From: Opitutales bacterium
Lineage (GTDB): Bacteria; Verrucomicrobiota; Verrucomicrobiia; Opitutales; Opitutaceae
Length of the DNA: 64,000 nucleotides
Assembly (NCBI GenBank): GCA_018700525.1
Contig: JABITN010000127.1
Coordinates: 1-64,000, forward strand
Direction: 5' to 3'
The notes beneath the pieces are model-generated. The model saw only the letters and a list, made by a program, of their open reading frames with translations, did no database searches and was not told the DNA's origin. The stretch's first letter is position 1; every line of letters begins with the position of its first letter. Position numbers and translations under genes: made by a program. This document shows positions 35,345 to 44,689 of this stretch, one piece after another.

Positions 35345-36565
35345 ATGGCGCGTATCGTAAAAAAGTTTGGTGGTACATCCGTAGGCGATGTAGATCGTAT
35401 CCAGAATGTGGCTCGGGTTATTAAGGCTGAGTACGATAACGGTAATGAGGTTGTGGTTGTCGTTTCGGCTCGCTCGGGTGTGACTAACCAATTGATTGCG
35501 CGGGCGAAGGCAATCAACCCGAACCCGGCTGATCGCGAAATGGATATGCTGCTTGTCGCGGGGGAGCAGGAGACAATCGCATTGACGGCGATGGCTTTGC
35601 ATGCCTTGGGCGTTGACGCGGTATCGATGACTGGCGCGATGGCGGGTATCAAAACGGATCCCTATCATACGCGGGCTCGTATCGTGAGGATGGAGTGTCA
35701 GCAATTGATTGAGTATCTTGAGAAAAAGCGCGTGGTTATCGTGGCGGGTTTTCAAGGAGCTAACGAACTGGGTCAAATCACAACACTTGGAAGGGGTGGT
35801 TCGGATTTGTCGGCTATCGCTCTGGCCAAGGGAGTAGACGCGGATCTTTGTCAGATCTACACGGATGTCGATGGTGTCTACACGGCAGATCCGCGTATCG
35901 TTCCGAAGGCTCGCAAGATTCAGGAAATCAGTTACGAAGAAATGCTCGAGCTCGCGAGTTTGGGAACGAAGGTTATGCAGGCGCGTTCGGTAGAGTTTTC
36001 AAACAAGTACAATGTCCCATTTGAAGTCAGATCCAGTTTTAACAACAACCCAGGCACAATCGTGAAAGAGGAAGTCAGTTCAATGGAAGATGTCGTGGTT
36101 CGCGGTATCGCTCTCGATAAGAACCAGGCAAAGGTGATCATCACTAACATTCCTGATAAGCCAGGCTCGGCGGCGAAGGTGTTTCAGGGGATTTCCGATG
36201 CGAATGTGGTCGTGGATATGATCGTCCAGAATATCGGACGCAATGGCGTTGCGAATATGACGTTTACAGTGCCGCAAGACGACATGGATCGCGCTTCTAA
36301 AGCGGTTGAAGAGATTCTCGCAGAATTGGGCGGTGGCGAAGTGACCCTTGTTGGCGATGTTGCTAAATTGTCTGTAGTGGGCGTTGGAATGCGTAGCCAC
36401 TCGGGAGTTGCCGGTCAGCTTTTCGCTGCTTTGAGCGAAGCGAAAACGAACATCCAATTGATCAGCACATCCGAGATTAAGATCTCAGTTGTCATCGCTG
36501 AAGGTGATGCCGAAGAAGCCACACGCGTTGTGCACACGGCATTCGGTTTGGATAGGGTCGATTAA
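35345..36565 (+). CDS. lysC: Aspartokinase
   Basis: Phosphorylates aspartate, entry to lysine, threonine and methionine. 406 residues from ATG 35345. The N-terminal kinase domain begins VKKFGGTSVG and includes TTLGRGGSDLSAIALA. Two ACT domains follow (IPDKPGSAAKVFQGI, MRSHSGVAGQLFAAL). AAGGAG lies 12 bases before the ATG. An internal ATG at 36083 (residue 247, after AGAGGAAG) could start a separate regulatory subunit, as known for Bacillus and Corynebacterium aspartokinase. Between hom and thrC. Confidence 0.97.
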   Translation: MARIVKKFGGTSVGDVDRIQNVARVIKAEYDNGNEVVVVVSARSGVTNQLIARAKAINPNPADREMDMLLVAGEQETIALTAMALHALGVDAVSMTGAMAGIKTDPYHTRARIVRMECQQLIEYLEKKRVVIVAGFQGANELGQITTLGRGGSDLSAIALAKGVDADLCQIYTDVDGVYTADPRIVPKARKIQEISYEEMLELASLGTKVMQARSVEFSNKYNVPFEVRSSFNNNPGTIVKEEVSSMEDVVVRGIALDKNQAKVIITNIPDKPGSAAKVFQGISDANVVVDMIVQNIGRNGVANMTFTVPQDDMDRASKAVEEILAELGGGEVTLVGDVAKLSVVGVGMRSHSGVAGQLFAALSEAKTNIQLISTSEIKISVVIAEGDAEEATRVVHTAFGLDRVD

Positions 36566-36576
36566 TTTTACGTTCC

Positions 36577-37935
36577 ATGAATTTCGTAAGTACTCGTGGC
36601 CAGACGAACCCGCACTCGTTTTCGGAAGCGGTGAAAGTTGGATTGGCTCCGGATGGAGGGCTCTTCGTTCCCGAATCGCTACCCGATTTATCGGGTGAGC
36701 TGGATTCGTGGAAGGGTAAAAACTACCCGGATTTATGCACTGCATTTTTCCGCCATTTCGCGACGGATATTCCGACGGATGAATTGAAGACTCTTATCGT
36801 CGACGCGTATTTGCGTTTCGATCACGCTCAGCATGCCCCGCTGGTGAAACTAGACGAGAAGATTGACATCTTGGAATTGTTTCACGGGCCAACCCTCGCG
36901 TTCAAAGATTTCGCTTTGCAATTGCTTGGAAAATTCTACGAGCGACAAGTGATTCTTTCTGGCGAGTCGATTAACGTGCTAGGCGCGACTTCGGGCGATA
37001 CGGGTGCCGCTGCGATAAGCGGACTTCTTGGAAAACCGGGAGTTAATATTTTCATTCTGTATCCGGATGGTCGTGTTTCGCCGCTTCAAGAACGGCAAAT
37101 GACCTGTACGGAAGCGTCGAATGTTTATCCGCTTTGCGTGACTGGGAGTTTCGATGATGCTCAAGCCGCGTTGAAAGAGGTGTTTGGCGATAAGGCGTTT
37201 AGCCAGTCAGTTAGTCTCTCTGCGGTTAATTCCATTAACCTCGCCCGAGTTCTCGCTCAGTGCGTGTATTATATTTATGCTTGGTTGCAGTTGCCGGATA
37301 CGAGGCGAGCGAAGACGACTTTCGTGGTCCCGACGGGTAATTTCGGAAATGTGTTGGCCGGTTGGATGGCTTCGCAAATGGGAATGAAAGTGGCGGGTTT
37401 CCGCGTGGCGACGAATCAGAATGATATTCTCGACCGTTTCTTTTCGTCAGGCGACTATTCTGTAGGAGATGTCGAACCGAGCCTTGCTCCGTCGATGGAT
37501 ATTCAGATCGCTTCGAACTTCGAGCGTTTCCTTTACTACACGTTGGGCGAGGATCCGTCAAAAACCCGCTCGACAATGCAAGAGATAAAGGAGCGGAAAG
37601 CCTTTTCTTGCGCGGATCCTAAGGTATTACGCTCGATGAGTAGTTCGCGTATGGGTGATACTGAGATTCGCGAAACGGTTTCAAGTGTGTATGAACGATA
37701 CGGCTACATCGCTGATCCGCACACGGCATGCGGTTTCAAGGACTTGGATTCGTTGGAGCATTGCGTTATTCTTTCGACAGCGCATCCTGCGAAATTTCCG
37801 GAAGTTGTTGAGGAGGCTCTGGGTCAAGTATCGACGCATCCTATATTGGACGCATTGAAAAAGCTCGATATCGTTAAGTCCCCCCTTTTTCCTGACGCGG
37901 AATCCATCAAGGCATTCATCGTTTCGAAGCAGTAG
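36577..37935 (+). CDS. thrC: Threonine synthase
   Basis: PLP enzyme converting O-phosphohomoserine to threonine. 452 residues. LFHGPTLAFKDFALQLLG contains the PLP lysine, LGATSGDTGAAAISG binds the cofactor ring, and VPTGNFGNVLAGW binds the phosphate. The size and the YLRFDHAQHAPLVKLDE segment fit the longer ThrC subfamily found in enterobacteria and yeast. Starts 12 bases after lysC. Homoserine kinase is not present in this window. Confidence 0.96.
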   Translation: MNFVSTRGQTNPHSFSEAVKVGLAPDGGLFVPESLPDLSGELDSWKGKNYPDLCTAFFRHFATDIPTDELKTLIVDAYLRFDHAQHAPLVKLDEKIDILELFHGPTLAFKDFALQLLGKFYERQVILSGESINVLGATSGDTGAAAISGLLGKPGVNIFILYPDGRVSPLQERQMTCTEASNVYPLCVTGSFDDAQAALKEVFGDKAFSQSVSLSAVNSINLARVLAQCVYYIYAWLQLPDTRRAKTTFVVPTGNFGNVLAGWMASQMGMKVAGFRVATNQNDILDRFFSSGDYSVGDVEPSLAPSMDIQIASNFERFLYYTLGEDPSKTRSTMQEIKERKAFSCADPKVLRSMSSSRMGDTEIRETVSSVYERYGYIADPHTACGFKDLDSLEHCVILSTAHPAKFPEVVEEALGQVSTHPILDALKKLDIVKSPLFPDAESIKAFIVSKQ

Positions 37936-37957
37936 ATCAATTTAAAGTGATATAGTT

Positions 37958-39535
37958 ATGAGTAAGGCAAAAATTTCCGTTTACGACACAACTTTGAGAG
38001 ATGGCACGCAAGGCGAGGGCGTTTCGTTCTCCGTTACGGATAAGTTGCGGATTGCCGAGAAATTCGACCAATTCGGAATCGACTATATCGAAGGCGGCTG
38101 GCCTGGCTCGAATCCGCGCGATATGGCGTTTTTCGAGGAAGCGAAATCGTTGAAGCTGAAGCACGCGAAGATAGCGGCATTCGGCTCTACGCGCCGTGCA
38201 AATTTGAGTGCGAGCGAGGACCCCCAGCTGCAAACGCTTTTGGATGCGGAAACGCCGGTTGTCACGATTTTTGGAAAAACCTGGCTTTTGCATGTGACGG
38301 AAGTTCTGCGCGTGGAGCCTGAGGAGAATCTTCGCATGATCGAAGATTCCGTCCGCTTTTTGAAGGAAAACGGTCGGGAAGTTGTATACGATGCTGAGCA
38401 TTTCTACGATGGGTATGCGGACAGTCCGGAATACGCATTGAAGACTCTCGAAGCCGCGGTTGCCGGTGGAGCCGATTGTTTGGCGCTTTGCGATACAAAT
38501 GGTGGCATGATGGTCGGTCAACTAACGGAGATTACGAAGTCTATCGTGGAGCGTTTTCCAGATACTCAGGTAGGCGTGCATTGTCACAACGATTCGGGGG
38601 TTGGCGTTGCATTATCGCTTTCCGGTATCGAAGCTGGTGCTGTGCATGTCCAGGGAACGTTCAACGGATACGGGGAACGTGTTGGTAATGCTAATTTGAC
38701 TACAATTATTCCGAATCTTTCATTGAAACTCGGGTATGAAATGAATTGTGGAAATCGTTTGGAGCATTTGCGCGGTATCTCGATGTTTCTGGCGGATCTG
38801 GCGAATTTGTCGCACGACAATAAGGCGCCGTATGTTGGCTTGTCGGCTTTCACGCATAAGGGTGGAGCCCATGCGGATGCGACTAAGAAGGTTAGTTACA
38901 GTTACGAGCACGTAGATCCAACTAAGGTTGGCAATAAACAGAGAGTGCTTGTCTCCGATATGGCGGGGCGGAGTAGTTTGTTGATGAAGGCTCAGGAGCT
39001 TGGAGTGAATATCGATCGAAATTCTCCGGAGACGAAAGCGATCATCGAAAAACTCAAAGAGCTGGAGTTCAATGGTTACGAATACGAGTCGGCGGATGCT
39101 TCGCTTCGACTGTTGCTCGATAGGTTCATGGGGAAATTCAAGCCCCATTTCGAGTTCGAGAGCTATCGAGTGATCGTTGAAAAACGGACGCCCGATGAGC
39201 CGACAACGTCAGAGGCGACTATTAAGGTAAATATAAATGGCGAGCCGCATTATACGGTTGCGGAATCTAGCGGTCCGGTTGGGGCTCTGGATAAGGCTCT
39301 GCGTATTGCTCTTTCCAAGACGTATCCGAATTTAAATGACCTTCAGTTAAAGGATTACAAGGTTCGTATTCTCGCTTCGCAATCGGGTACCGATGCCAAA
39401 ACGCGAGTTTTGATAGAATCGGCTGATGGTAAAGAGCTTTGGGGTACAGTTGGAGCCAGCGACAATATTATCGAAGCGAGCTGGCAAGCGATTCGCGACT
39501 CGGTGGAGTACAAGCTTTTGCTCGATGGTCAGTGA
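37958..39535 (+). CDS. cimA: Citramalate synthase
   Basis: Condenses pyruvate and acetyl-CoA to citramalate, a threonine-independent entry to isoleucine. 525 residues. VYDTTLRDGTQGEGVSFSV carries the active-site arginine and aspartate of the DRE-TIM family, and HCHNDSGVGVALSLSGIEAG the metal histidines. ESSGPVGALDKALRIAL lies in the C-terminal regulatory domain. The signature fits CimA rather than 2-isopropylmalate synthase. Its position after thrC places both isoleucine routes side by side. Confidence 0.92.
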   Translation: MSKAKISVYDTTLRDGTQGEGVSFSVTDKLRIAEKFDQFGIDYIEGGWPGSNPRDMAFFEEAKSLKLKHAKIAAFGSTRRANLSASEDPQLQTLLDAETPVVTIFGKTWLLHVTEVLRVEPEENLRMIEDSVRFLKENGREVVYDAEHFYDGYADSPEYALKTLEAAVAGGADCLALCDTNGGMMVGQLTEITKSIVERFPDTQVGVHCHNDSGVGVALSLSGIEAGAVHVQGTFNGYGERVGNANLTTIIPNLSLKLGYEMNCGNRLEHLRGISMFLADLANLSHDNKAPYVGLSAFTHKGGAHADATKKVSYSYEHVDPTKVGNKQRVLVSDMAGRSSLLMKAQELGVNIDRNSPETKAIIEKLKELEFNGYEYESADASLRLLLDRFMGKFKPHFEFESYRVIVEKRTPDEPTTSEATIKVNINGEPHYTVAESSGPVGALDKALRIALSKTYPNLNDLQLKDYKVRILASQSGTDAKTRVLIESADGKELWGTVGASDNIIEASWQAIRDSVEYKLLLDGQ

Positions 39536-39539
39536 TTGA

Positions 39540-40928
39540 TTAAAGAAGAGGCGTGACGAGTCGGCTGAGGTCCTCGGCTGTCGATCGGAGAAAGCTTCGC
39601 TTTTCGGATTCGTGGAATGGTTCTGCGTCTGTGGAGAGTTCCTGTATCCAATTTGAGATAGCCTGGATGTCGCCGTTGTCGTAGAAAAATGCGCCTAGCT
39701 CGTAGTTTACGAATAGGCTTCTCAGATCGATGTTAGCAGAACCGGTCATGGCGATGGTATTGTCTACGAGGATAGCTTTGCCGTGCAGCATTCCGGAAGT
39801 GTACAGAAGAACTTCGACTCCAGCTTCGGAGAGTTCGCGCAGGAAGGAGGCACGGGCGAGATCAGTGACAGGGTGATTCGATTTTTTAGGGATGAGAAGT
39901 TTGACGGATTTTCCGGTGCGAGCTTTGACGATGAGGGATCGCTGGATGACTTCGTCGGGAATGTAGTAGGGGGTTACGATAGCGACGTTTGTATCCGCTT
40001 CTTGGATAATGGAGAGAATCTTTTCGTAAAGCGGATCGCCTAGAGTGTCAGGCCCGCTGGCCATGATCTCGATCGTGCTGAGCTCGGGGCCTCGGTACTC
40101 TTCGACGGGTTTGATCTCTCTAGGTTGACAGTTTTTTCCGCGGCAAGCGAATGCCCAGTCGGCCTCGAAAGTGGCGGATAGCTGCATGACGGCAGGGCCT
40201 TCGATGAGGAGGCTAAGGTCTTTCCAGCGTTTGCTGGATGGGGCAGGGCCCATATATTCACTGCCTATGTTGCGGCCGCCGATGATGGCGCGTTTGTTGT
40301 CGAAGATCGCTATTTTGCGGTGATTGCGAAGGTTGGCTTTACCGAGGGAGGCGAAGGGGAGGACGGGCATGAAGCGCTCGATTTTTCCGCCGGCTTTCTC
40401 TAGCTCTAAGATGTAGAGCGTTTTTTTACCAAAGGATCCGACAGCGTCTAGAAGCAGGCGAACCTCGATCCCTTTCTTCGCTTGTAGGGAAAGCTCTCTG
40501 ACTATGTGTCTGCCTATAGCGTCGTGGCTAAGGATGAATGTCGCGATTTCGATGGAAGTCCTGGCTTGTTTGATTTCGCGGACGAGAGATTCGAATGCTA
40601 TGACTCCGGTTTGCTGGAATTCGGTGCGATTGCCTTTGGATATGACACCGAATGGAGAAGATTTTACGGTTCCTGAAGAGGCGTTGGGTGGAGCTATGTT
40701 AATCCGGCTTTTACGGCGAGTGAGCTTGGAGATTTTCCGTCCACCGAAGATTAGGTAAAGGGGCACTCCGATGTATGGAATCCATACGATTACTAGCATC
40801 CAAGCCACAGTTGCGCTCGGTCTTCGCTTTTCGCGCATCAATCTTGAAATGAGAAGGAAGGCGAGGCCGAAGCCTAGGGGTGGACCGAGGTAGGGCCAGA
40901 TGGTATCGACGTAGTATCCGATTTCCAT
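39540..40928 (-). CDS. cls: Cardiolipin synthase
   Basis: Joins two phosphatidylglycerols into cardiolipin at the inner membrane. 462 residues. Two N-terminal membrane segments (PPLGFGLAFLLISRLM, VAWMLVIVWIPYIGVPLYLI) precede a phospholipase D domain with two HKD motifs: NHRKIAIFDNKRAIIGGRN and MLHGKAILVDNTIAMTGSAN. In the first, R follows H, giving HRK rather than HxK with K at the usual place retained. Downstream of ogt by 14 bases on the same strand. Confidence 0.93.
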   Translation of the reverse strand: MEIGYYVDTIWPYLGPPLGFGLAFLLISRLMREKRRPSATVAWMLVIVWIPYIGVPLYLIFGGRKISKLTRRKSRINIAPPNASSGTVKSSPFGVISKGNRTEFQQTGVIAFESLVREIKQARTSIEIATFILSHDAIGRHIVRELSLQAKKGIEVRLLLDAVGSFGKKTLYILELEKAGGKIERFMPVLPFASLGKANLRNHRKIAIFDNKRAIIGGRNIGSEYMGPAPSSKRWKDLSLLIEGPAVMQLSATFEADWAFACRGKNCQPREIKPVEEYRGPELSTIEIMASGPDTLGDPLYEKILSIIQEADTNVAIVTPYYIPDEVIQRSLIVKARTGKSVKLLIPKKSNHPVTDLARASFLRELSEAGVEVLLYTSGMLHGKAILVDNTIAMTGSANIDLRSLFVNYELGAFFYDNGDIQAISNWIQELSTDAEPFHESEKRSFLRSTAEDLSRLVTPLL

Positions 40929-40942
40929 TTATGAGCTTTGAT

Positions 40943-41431
40943 TCACGAGCGGAACACTAGGAGAGCTCCTTCGTGTTTGAGGAGCCATTCTTTGCGCCAG
41001 ATTTCTCCAGCGTAACCAACGAGTTTGCCGCTTTTTCCGATTACACGGTGGCAGGGGAGGAATATTGGTAGTGGATTTCGGTTGTTGGCGAGCCCAACGG
41101 CTCGGGATGCTTTGGGATTCCCGATGCGATCGGCGATTTTTCCGTAGGTCGTCGTGGTTCCGTTGGAGAGTTTTCCGAGTTCGGTCCAAACGCTCTTTTG
41201 GAATTCGGTGCCTTGAGGCGAGAGTGGAGTGCGAAAGGGATTCGAGCAATTTGCGAAATAGGATTCAAGGTCTCGCACGGCACTTTTTAGGTGGGTGTTT
41301 CGAGTGTTGCGTGACCGTGGCCTGGTCGAGCGTGGTGTATCGAGACCGGGGAAACGAACAGCAGTGAGACCTTGTTCGTCTGCTTCGATTCGGAGCAGTC
41401 CGATTGGCGAGTCATATTCCACATCGTCCAT
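40943..41431 (-). CDS. ogt: O6-methylguanine-DNA methyltransferase
   Basis: Suicide repair protein that moves methyl groups from O6-methylguanine to its own cysteine. 162 residues from ATG 41431. The acceptor cysteine is in LPCHRVIGKSG, with the helix-turn-helix TYGKIADRIGNPKASRAVG and the N-terminal half DSPIGLLRIEADEQGLTAVRF. A TTG at 41470 would add 13 residues. The first gene of a small unit with cls. No ada-type activator domain is present. Confidence 0.95.
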   Translation of the reverse strand: MDDVEYDSPIGLLRIEADEQGLTAVRFPGLDTPRSTRPRSRNTRNTHLKSAVRDLESYFANCSNPFRTPLSPQGTEFQKSVWTELGKLSNGTTTTYGKIADRIGNPKASRAVGLANNRNPLPIFLPCHRVIGKSGKLVGYAGEIWRKEWLLKHEGALLVFRS

Positions 41432-41546
41432 TATTTTGCGGATGTTGGACGAACGGTGAATTAAGTTCAATCGCGTAATTTTCGGACCTTGCGCGGTCGG
41501 GCTTGTTGGCCGATTGGTTCGGACGGCTAGAGGGCTTTCGTATATT

Positions 41547-41579
41547 CGAAGTCTAGGGAGTCTTGATGTTTAGACTTCG
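41547..41579. repeat. Inverted repeat at the end of the stub gene
   Basis: cgaagtcta (41547-41555) and tagacttcg (41571-41579) are perfect complements separated by 15 bases. No T-run follows on either strand, so a terminator role is doubtful. It may mark a rearrangement point. Confidence 0.6.
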
Positions 41580-41621
41580 TCGCTGTTGCTCCTTTTTCAG
41601 GGCCTGATTGATTAGGCTCAT
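41553..41621 (-). pseudogene. Stub of a GspB/ExeB-like partner of the ExeA ATPase
   Basis: The 380 bases between ogt and the ExeA-type gene contain no full gene. On the minus strand ATG 41621 opens MSLINQALKKEQQRR and stops after 22 codons (SLNIKTP, TAG at 41553). MSLINxALKKAQ-like starts are typical of a membrane protein family encoded just after ExeA/GspA ATPases. Here the continuation is missing, and the stop lies inside a nine-base inverted repeat. The most likely reading is a truncated remnant. The remaining bases (41622-41811) show nothing I can name. Confidence 0.45.
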
Positions 41622-41811
41622 ATTTGGTTTCGGCTGCGTTACTTGCGATTCGATGGAATCGTAAAGGGAACAACGGCTTTTTTACCTTTGGGTTTAGGTG
41701 TAGCCGCGCAAATAACGGCATCTCGGACGGAATTCCTACTCGAGAAAGCCAAAAGGGGTTATTCGCGTATAGCCTGAAAATGAGCGAATAGGCAGACGCC
41801 AGTCCCAGAGA

Positions 41812-42630
41812 TTAGTTGAAATCGAGAGAGCTGATTTCCTTGAGCGCGGTGCGAACGTCCCTGTACTTGACCACTTCAGAACTCCGAATGTAGGCAGAAA
41901 GAAGAGCTTTGTCGCATATGTTATTGATGATCCGAGGGATACCTCTGGATTTCCAATGTATCCAACGAACGGCCCAGCTAGTGAAAAAGGGAATACCTTG
42001 TCCACCCGCCATGGCGATGCGGTGATGGATGTATTGTTCGACTTGATAGCGATTGAGTGGGCGAAGCTCGGTGTGGACGAGAATTCTTTGGCGGAGCTGT
42101 CGCAAACGGTTTTCGGATAGGATTCGCTTAAATTCCGGCTGACCCATTAGTATAATCTGGAGCAGCTTCTGCTTGTCGGTTTCGAGATTCGAAAGGAGAC
42201 GCAGTTGTTCTAACAGTTCGAAAGTGAGGTTCTGGGCTTCGTCGATGATCAGTAGAATGTCTTTTCCCTTCTGAATCCGGTCGAGGAGAATGTCGTTGAC
42301 CTGCTTGACGAGTCCGCTGCGACTGCGGCTTGAGCCTTCTTCGCCAAGCTCCGTCAGGATGGTCTTGAGTAATTGGGTCTCAGTGATCCGAGGATTGAGG
42401 ATCAGGGCGCAGTCGTATTTTTCGTCGTCGATCTCGTTAATGAAATGACGACAAAGAGTGGTCTTTCCGCATCCTACTTCGCCGGTCAATACGATGAAGC
42501 CCTTTTTTTCCGCTATCCCGTACTTTAGGTGCTGGAGAGCCTCCTGGTGCGTCGGACTGAGGTAAAGGAAGTTGGGATCAGGGGTTATGTTGAACGGCAT
42601 CTCTTTGAGCCCGTAGAAACTTTGATACAT
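41812..42630 (-). CDS. ExeA/GspA-type AAA ATPase
   Basis: 272 residues. MYQSFYGLKEMPFNITPDPNFLYLS is the standard N-terminus of this family (start of the motif FYGLKEMPFNITPDP). Walker A is TGEVGCGKTTLCR and Walker B ILLIIDEAQNL. ExeA works with ExeB to place the type II secretion secretin in Aeromonas. Related ATPases accompany many envelope systems. Here the expected partner downstream is only a stub. The pilus/secretin operon lies 8 kb away, and a functional link is speculative. It is divergent from the FtsB-like gene. Confidence 0.9.
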   Translation of the reverse strand: MYQSFYGLKEMPFNITPDPNFLYLSPTHQEALQHLKYGIAEKKGFIVLTGEVGCGKTTLCRHFINEIDDEKYDCALILNPRITETQLLKTILTELGEEGSSRSRSGLVKQVNDILLDRIQKGKDILLIIDEAQNLTFELLEQLRLLSNLETDKQKLLQIILMGQPEFKRILSENRLRQLRQRILVHTELRPLNRYQVEQYIHHRIAMAGGQGIPFFTSWAVRWIHWKSRGIPRIINNICDKALLSAYIRSSEVVKYRDVRTALKEISSLDFN

Positions 42631-42710
42631 AAGCGTAAATTATTTTTTAAATCGACGGTAAGGTACAATTATATTTTTGCAAAGAGAAGCCTATTATAGG
42701 AAATTAGCGA

Positions 42711-43010
42711 GTGTCTAACATGAGAACGGCTCGACTCCTAAATATTTTGTTCATATCCGGCTTATTAGCCGTTGGTTGTTTTGCGGGTTCGGATGCCTTC
42801 AAGCGCTATGAGAAGCTCCAAGCCGCACGTGGCACGGAAGCGGAAGCCCAGCGAAATTTGGAACTGTTGGACGTGAAAACAGAATCGCGAAAAATCGCTC
42901 TCGAGCGATTGAAACACGATCCTGAATACGTAGAGAAAATCATTCGGCAGAAGTTGAACTACGCGAAGGAAGACGAGGTCGTTTTCAAGTTCGAGTTTGA
43001 TGATCGTTGA
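42711..43010 (+). CDS. FtsB/DivIC-like septum formation initiator
   Basis: 99 residues: one membrane segment (ILFISGLLAVGCFAGSDAF), a coiled coil (YEKLQAARGTEAEAQRNLELL) and the C-terminal DPEYVEKIIRQKLNYAKEDEVVFKF, the pattern of FtsB/DivIC division proteins that bridge FtsL and FtsQ. The GTG at 42711 has AGGA nine bases upstream, while the ATG at 42720 would be 18 bases away, so GTG is preferred. Followed by the UDP-sugar pyrophosphorylase gene. Confidence 0.82.
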   Translation: MSNMRTARLLNILFISGLLAVGCFAGSDAFKRYEKLQAARGTEAEAQRNLELLDVKTESRKIALERLKHDPEYVEKIIRQKLNYAKEDEVVFKFEFDDR

Positions 43011-43069
43011 GCGTAGAATCGCGAGATCAGTCTTAAGAGGGTCGATCGACCGTCGTAGGAATTTGCCAT

Positions 43070-44488
43070 ATGGATATTAGGAATCGATTCGAGCAACACG
43101 GGCAAGGACATGTTTTCCAGTATTGGGACGACCTTGGAAGCGACGAGAAGGCGGGCTTGCTCGAGCAGGCCGAAGAAATCGATTTGGATGAACTCGATCG
43201 ATTGATAGCGACTTTGGTCAAGGCGACCGAGGTGCATTCGGAGATTAACTACGATTCGCTTGAACCCGCTCTGTATGAACGAATCCCAGAGGATCTCGAG
43301 AATGATGTTAGGTGGCAGGCTGCTAAGCAGGCAGGTGAAACGGCTTTGAGGTCGGGGCGCGTGGCGGCCTTTACTGTCGCTGGGGGACAGGGTACCCGTT
43401 TGGGGTATGACGGACCGAAAGGGACTTTCCCGATTTCGCCGATCGAGAATAAGCCATTGTTTCAGGTTTTCGCGGAAAAAATCATGGCTGCTCGTCGTCG
43501 CTTTGAATGCGACCTGCCATGGTACGTTATGACGAGTAATGTGAATCATGAAGCGACCGAAGCGTTTTTCGCTGAAAACGATTTCTTTGGTTTAGGAGGC
43601 GGTACGGTACGTTTCTTCCGCCAAGGCCGTATGCCGGCAGTGGATCTCGAAGGACGCATTTTGATGGAGTCGAAAGGTGCGATCGCTATGAGCCCGGATG
43701 GGCATGGCGGGTCGATGCGAGCATTGGATCGTAGTGGAGCCTTGTCTGAAATGGAGTTGAAGGGGATCGATTTGCTGAGTTATTTCCAAGTCGACAATCC
43801 GCATGTGCAGGTAGTCGACCCGTATTTTATCGGATTTCATGCTTTGTCGGATACTTTGATGTCGAGCAAGATGTTGCCAAAGGCTTACGAGAAAGAGAAG
43901 TTGGGGCATTTTTGTATAAGCGGTGGCCGCCTTGAAGTGGTCGAGTACAGCGATATGCCGGATAGCCTAACGGTTTTGCGGGACGAGTCAGGCGCTTTGA
44001 AGTTTATCGCGGGCAGCATAGCGATTCACATCGTGTCGGTGGATTTTGTTAGGAAGCTGACCAAAGAGGGGAGCACCTTGGCGTTGCCGTTTCATAAGGC
44101 GTTGAAAAAGATCCCGTATTTGAACGCTTCGGGAGAGTTGGTTCGGCCGACGGAGCCCAATGGCGTGAAGTTCGAAACGTTCGTGTTCGATGCGCTCCCG
44201 TTTGCGGGTGAGGCGGTCATCGTCGAGTCTACTCGTTTGGGCGACTTCAGTCCGGTCAAGAATGCGGAAGGGGTGGATTCGGCAAAATCTTGTAGGGCAG
44301 ATCAGCAGCGATTGTTTGCTCAATGGTTGATGGCCGAAGGCGTTGAGCTGGAGCTCGACGAGGAAGGCGTGCCCGTCCACAAGTTGGAAGTGTCGCCTTT
44401 ATTCGGCTATGATGCCGAAAGTTTCAGCGAATCCTGGAAGCGACTAGGCGAATCGGTCGACTTTTCCAAAGACGTTTACCTGAGCTAA
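43070..44488 (+). CDS. UDP-sugar pyrophosphorylase (UDPGP family)
   Basis: 472 residues of the eukaryote-like UTP-sugar-1-phosphate uridylyltransferase family. VAGGQGTRLGYDGPKGTFPI is the nucleotide-binding loop, with MTSNVNHEATEAFF and GHGGSMRALDRSGAL typical of UDP-N-acetylglucosamine pyrophosphorylases (UAP/AGX type) more than of glucose-1-phosphate enzymes. NPHVQVVDPYFIGFH and PNGVKFETFVFDALPF complete the pattern. The product would be UDP-GlcNAc or UDP-glucose for wall or surface polymers. The bacterial GlmU type is unrelated in sequence. Confidence 0.88.
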   Translation: MDIRNRFEQHGQGHVFQYWDDLGSDEKAGLLEQAEEIDLDELDRLIATLVKATEVHSEINYDSLEPALYERIPEDLENDVRWQAAKQAGETALRSGRVAAFTVAGGQGTRLGYDGPKGTFPISPIENKPLFQVFAEKIMAARRRFECDLPWYVMTSNVNHEATEAFFAENDFFGLGGGTVRFFRQGRMPAVDLEGRILMESKGAIAMSPDGHGGSMRALDRSGALSEMELKGIDLLSYFQVDNPHVQVVDPYFIGFHALSDTLMSSKMLPKAYEKEKLGHFCISGGRLEVVEYSDMPDSLTVLRDESGALKFIAGSIAIHIVSVDFVRKLTKEGSTLALPFHKALKKIPYLNASGELVRPTEPNGVKFETFVFDALPFAGEAVIVESTRLGDFSPVKNAEGVDSAKSCRADQQRLFAQWLMAEGVELELDEEGVPVHKLEVSPLFGYDAESFSESWKRLGESVDFSKDVYLS

Positions 44489-44689
44489 CGTTGAGAGCCG
44501 CTGGTCTTTCAGAGGTTTATTACAAGTAGACGGCGATATTCTTTTTGAATTCGAGCGAGAGTTTAAAAGGTATTTGAATCGCTTGTAAATGGGGTTGATC
44601 TGCTTGCGGATTGCGTGGCTTTTGCCGATTTTTGGCGACTCGATAAGCAACTTTCAAACCGATTTAAATCAGCCCTTCCAAAACGCTCA

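Noticed and set aside
41527-41721. Minus-strand frame of 64 codons between ogt and the ExeA-type gene
   Set aside because: The composition is not protein-like, and it lies over the better supported MSLINQALKK frame in another phase.
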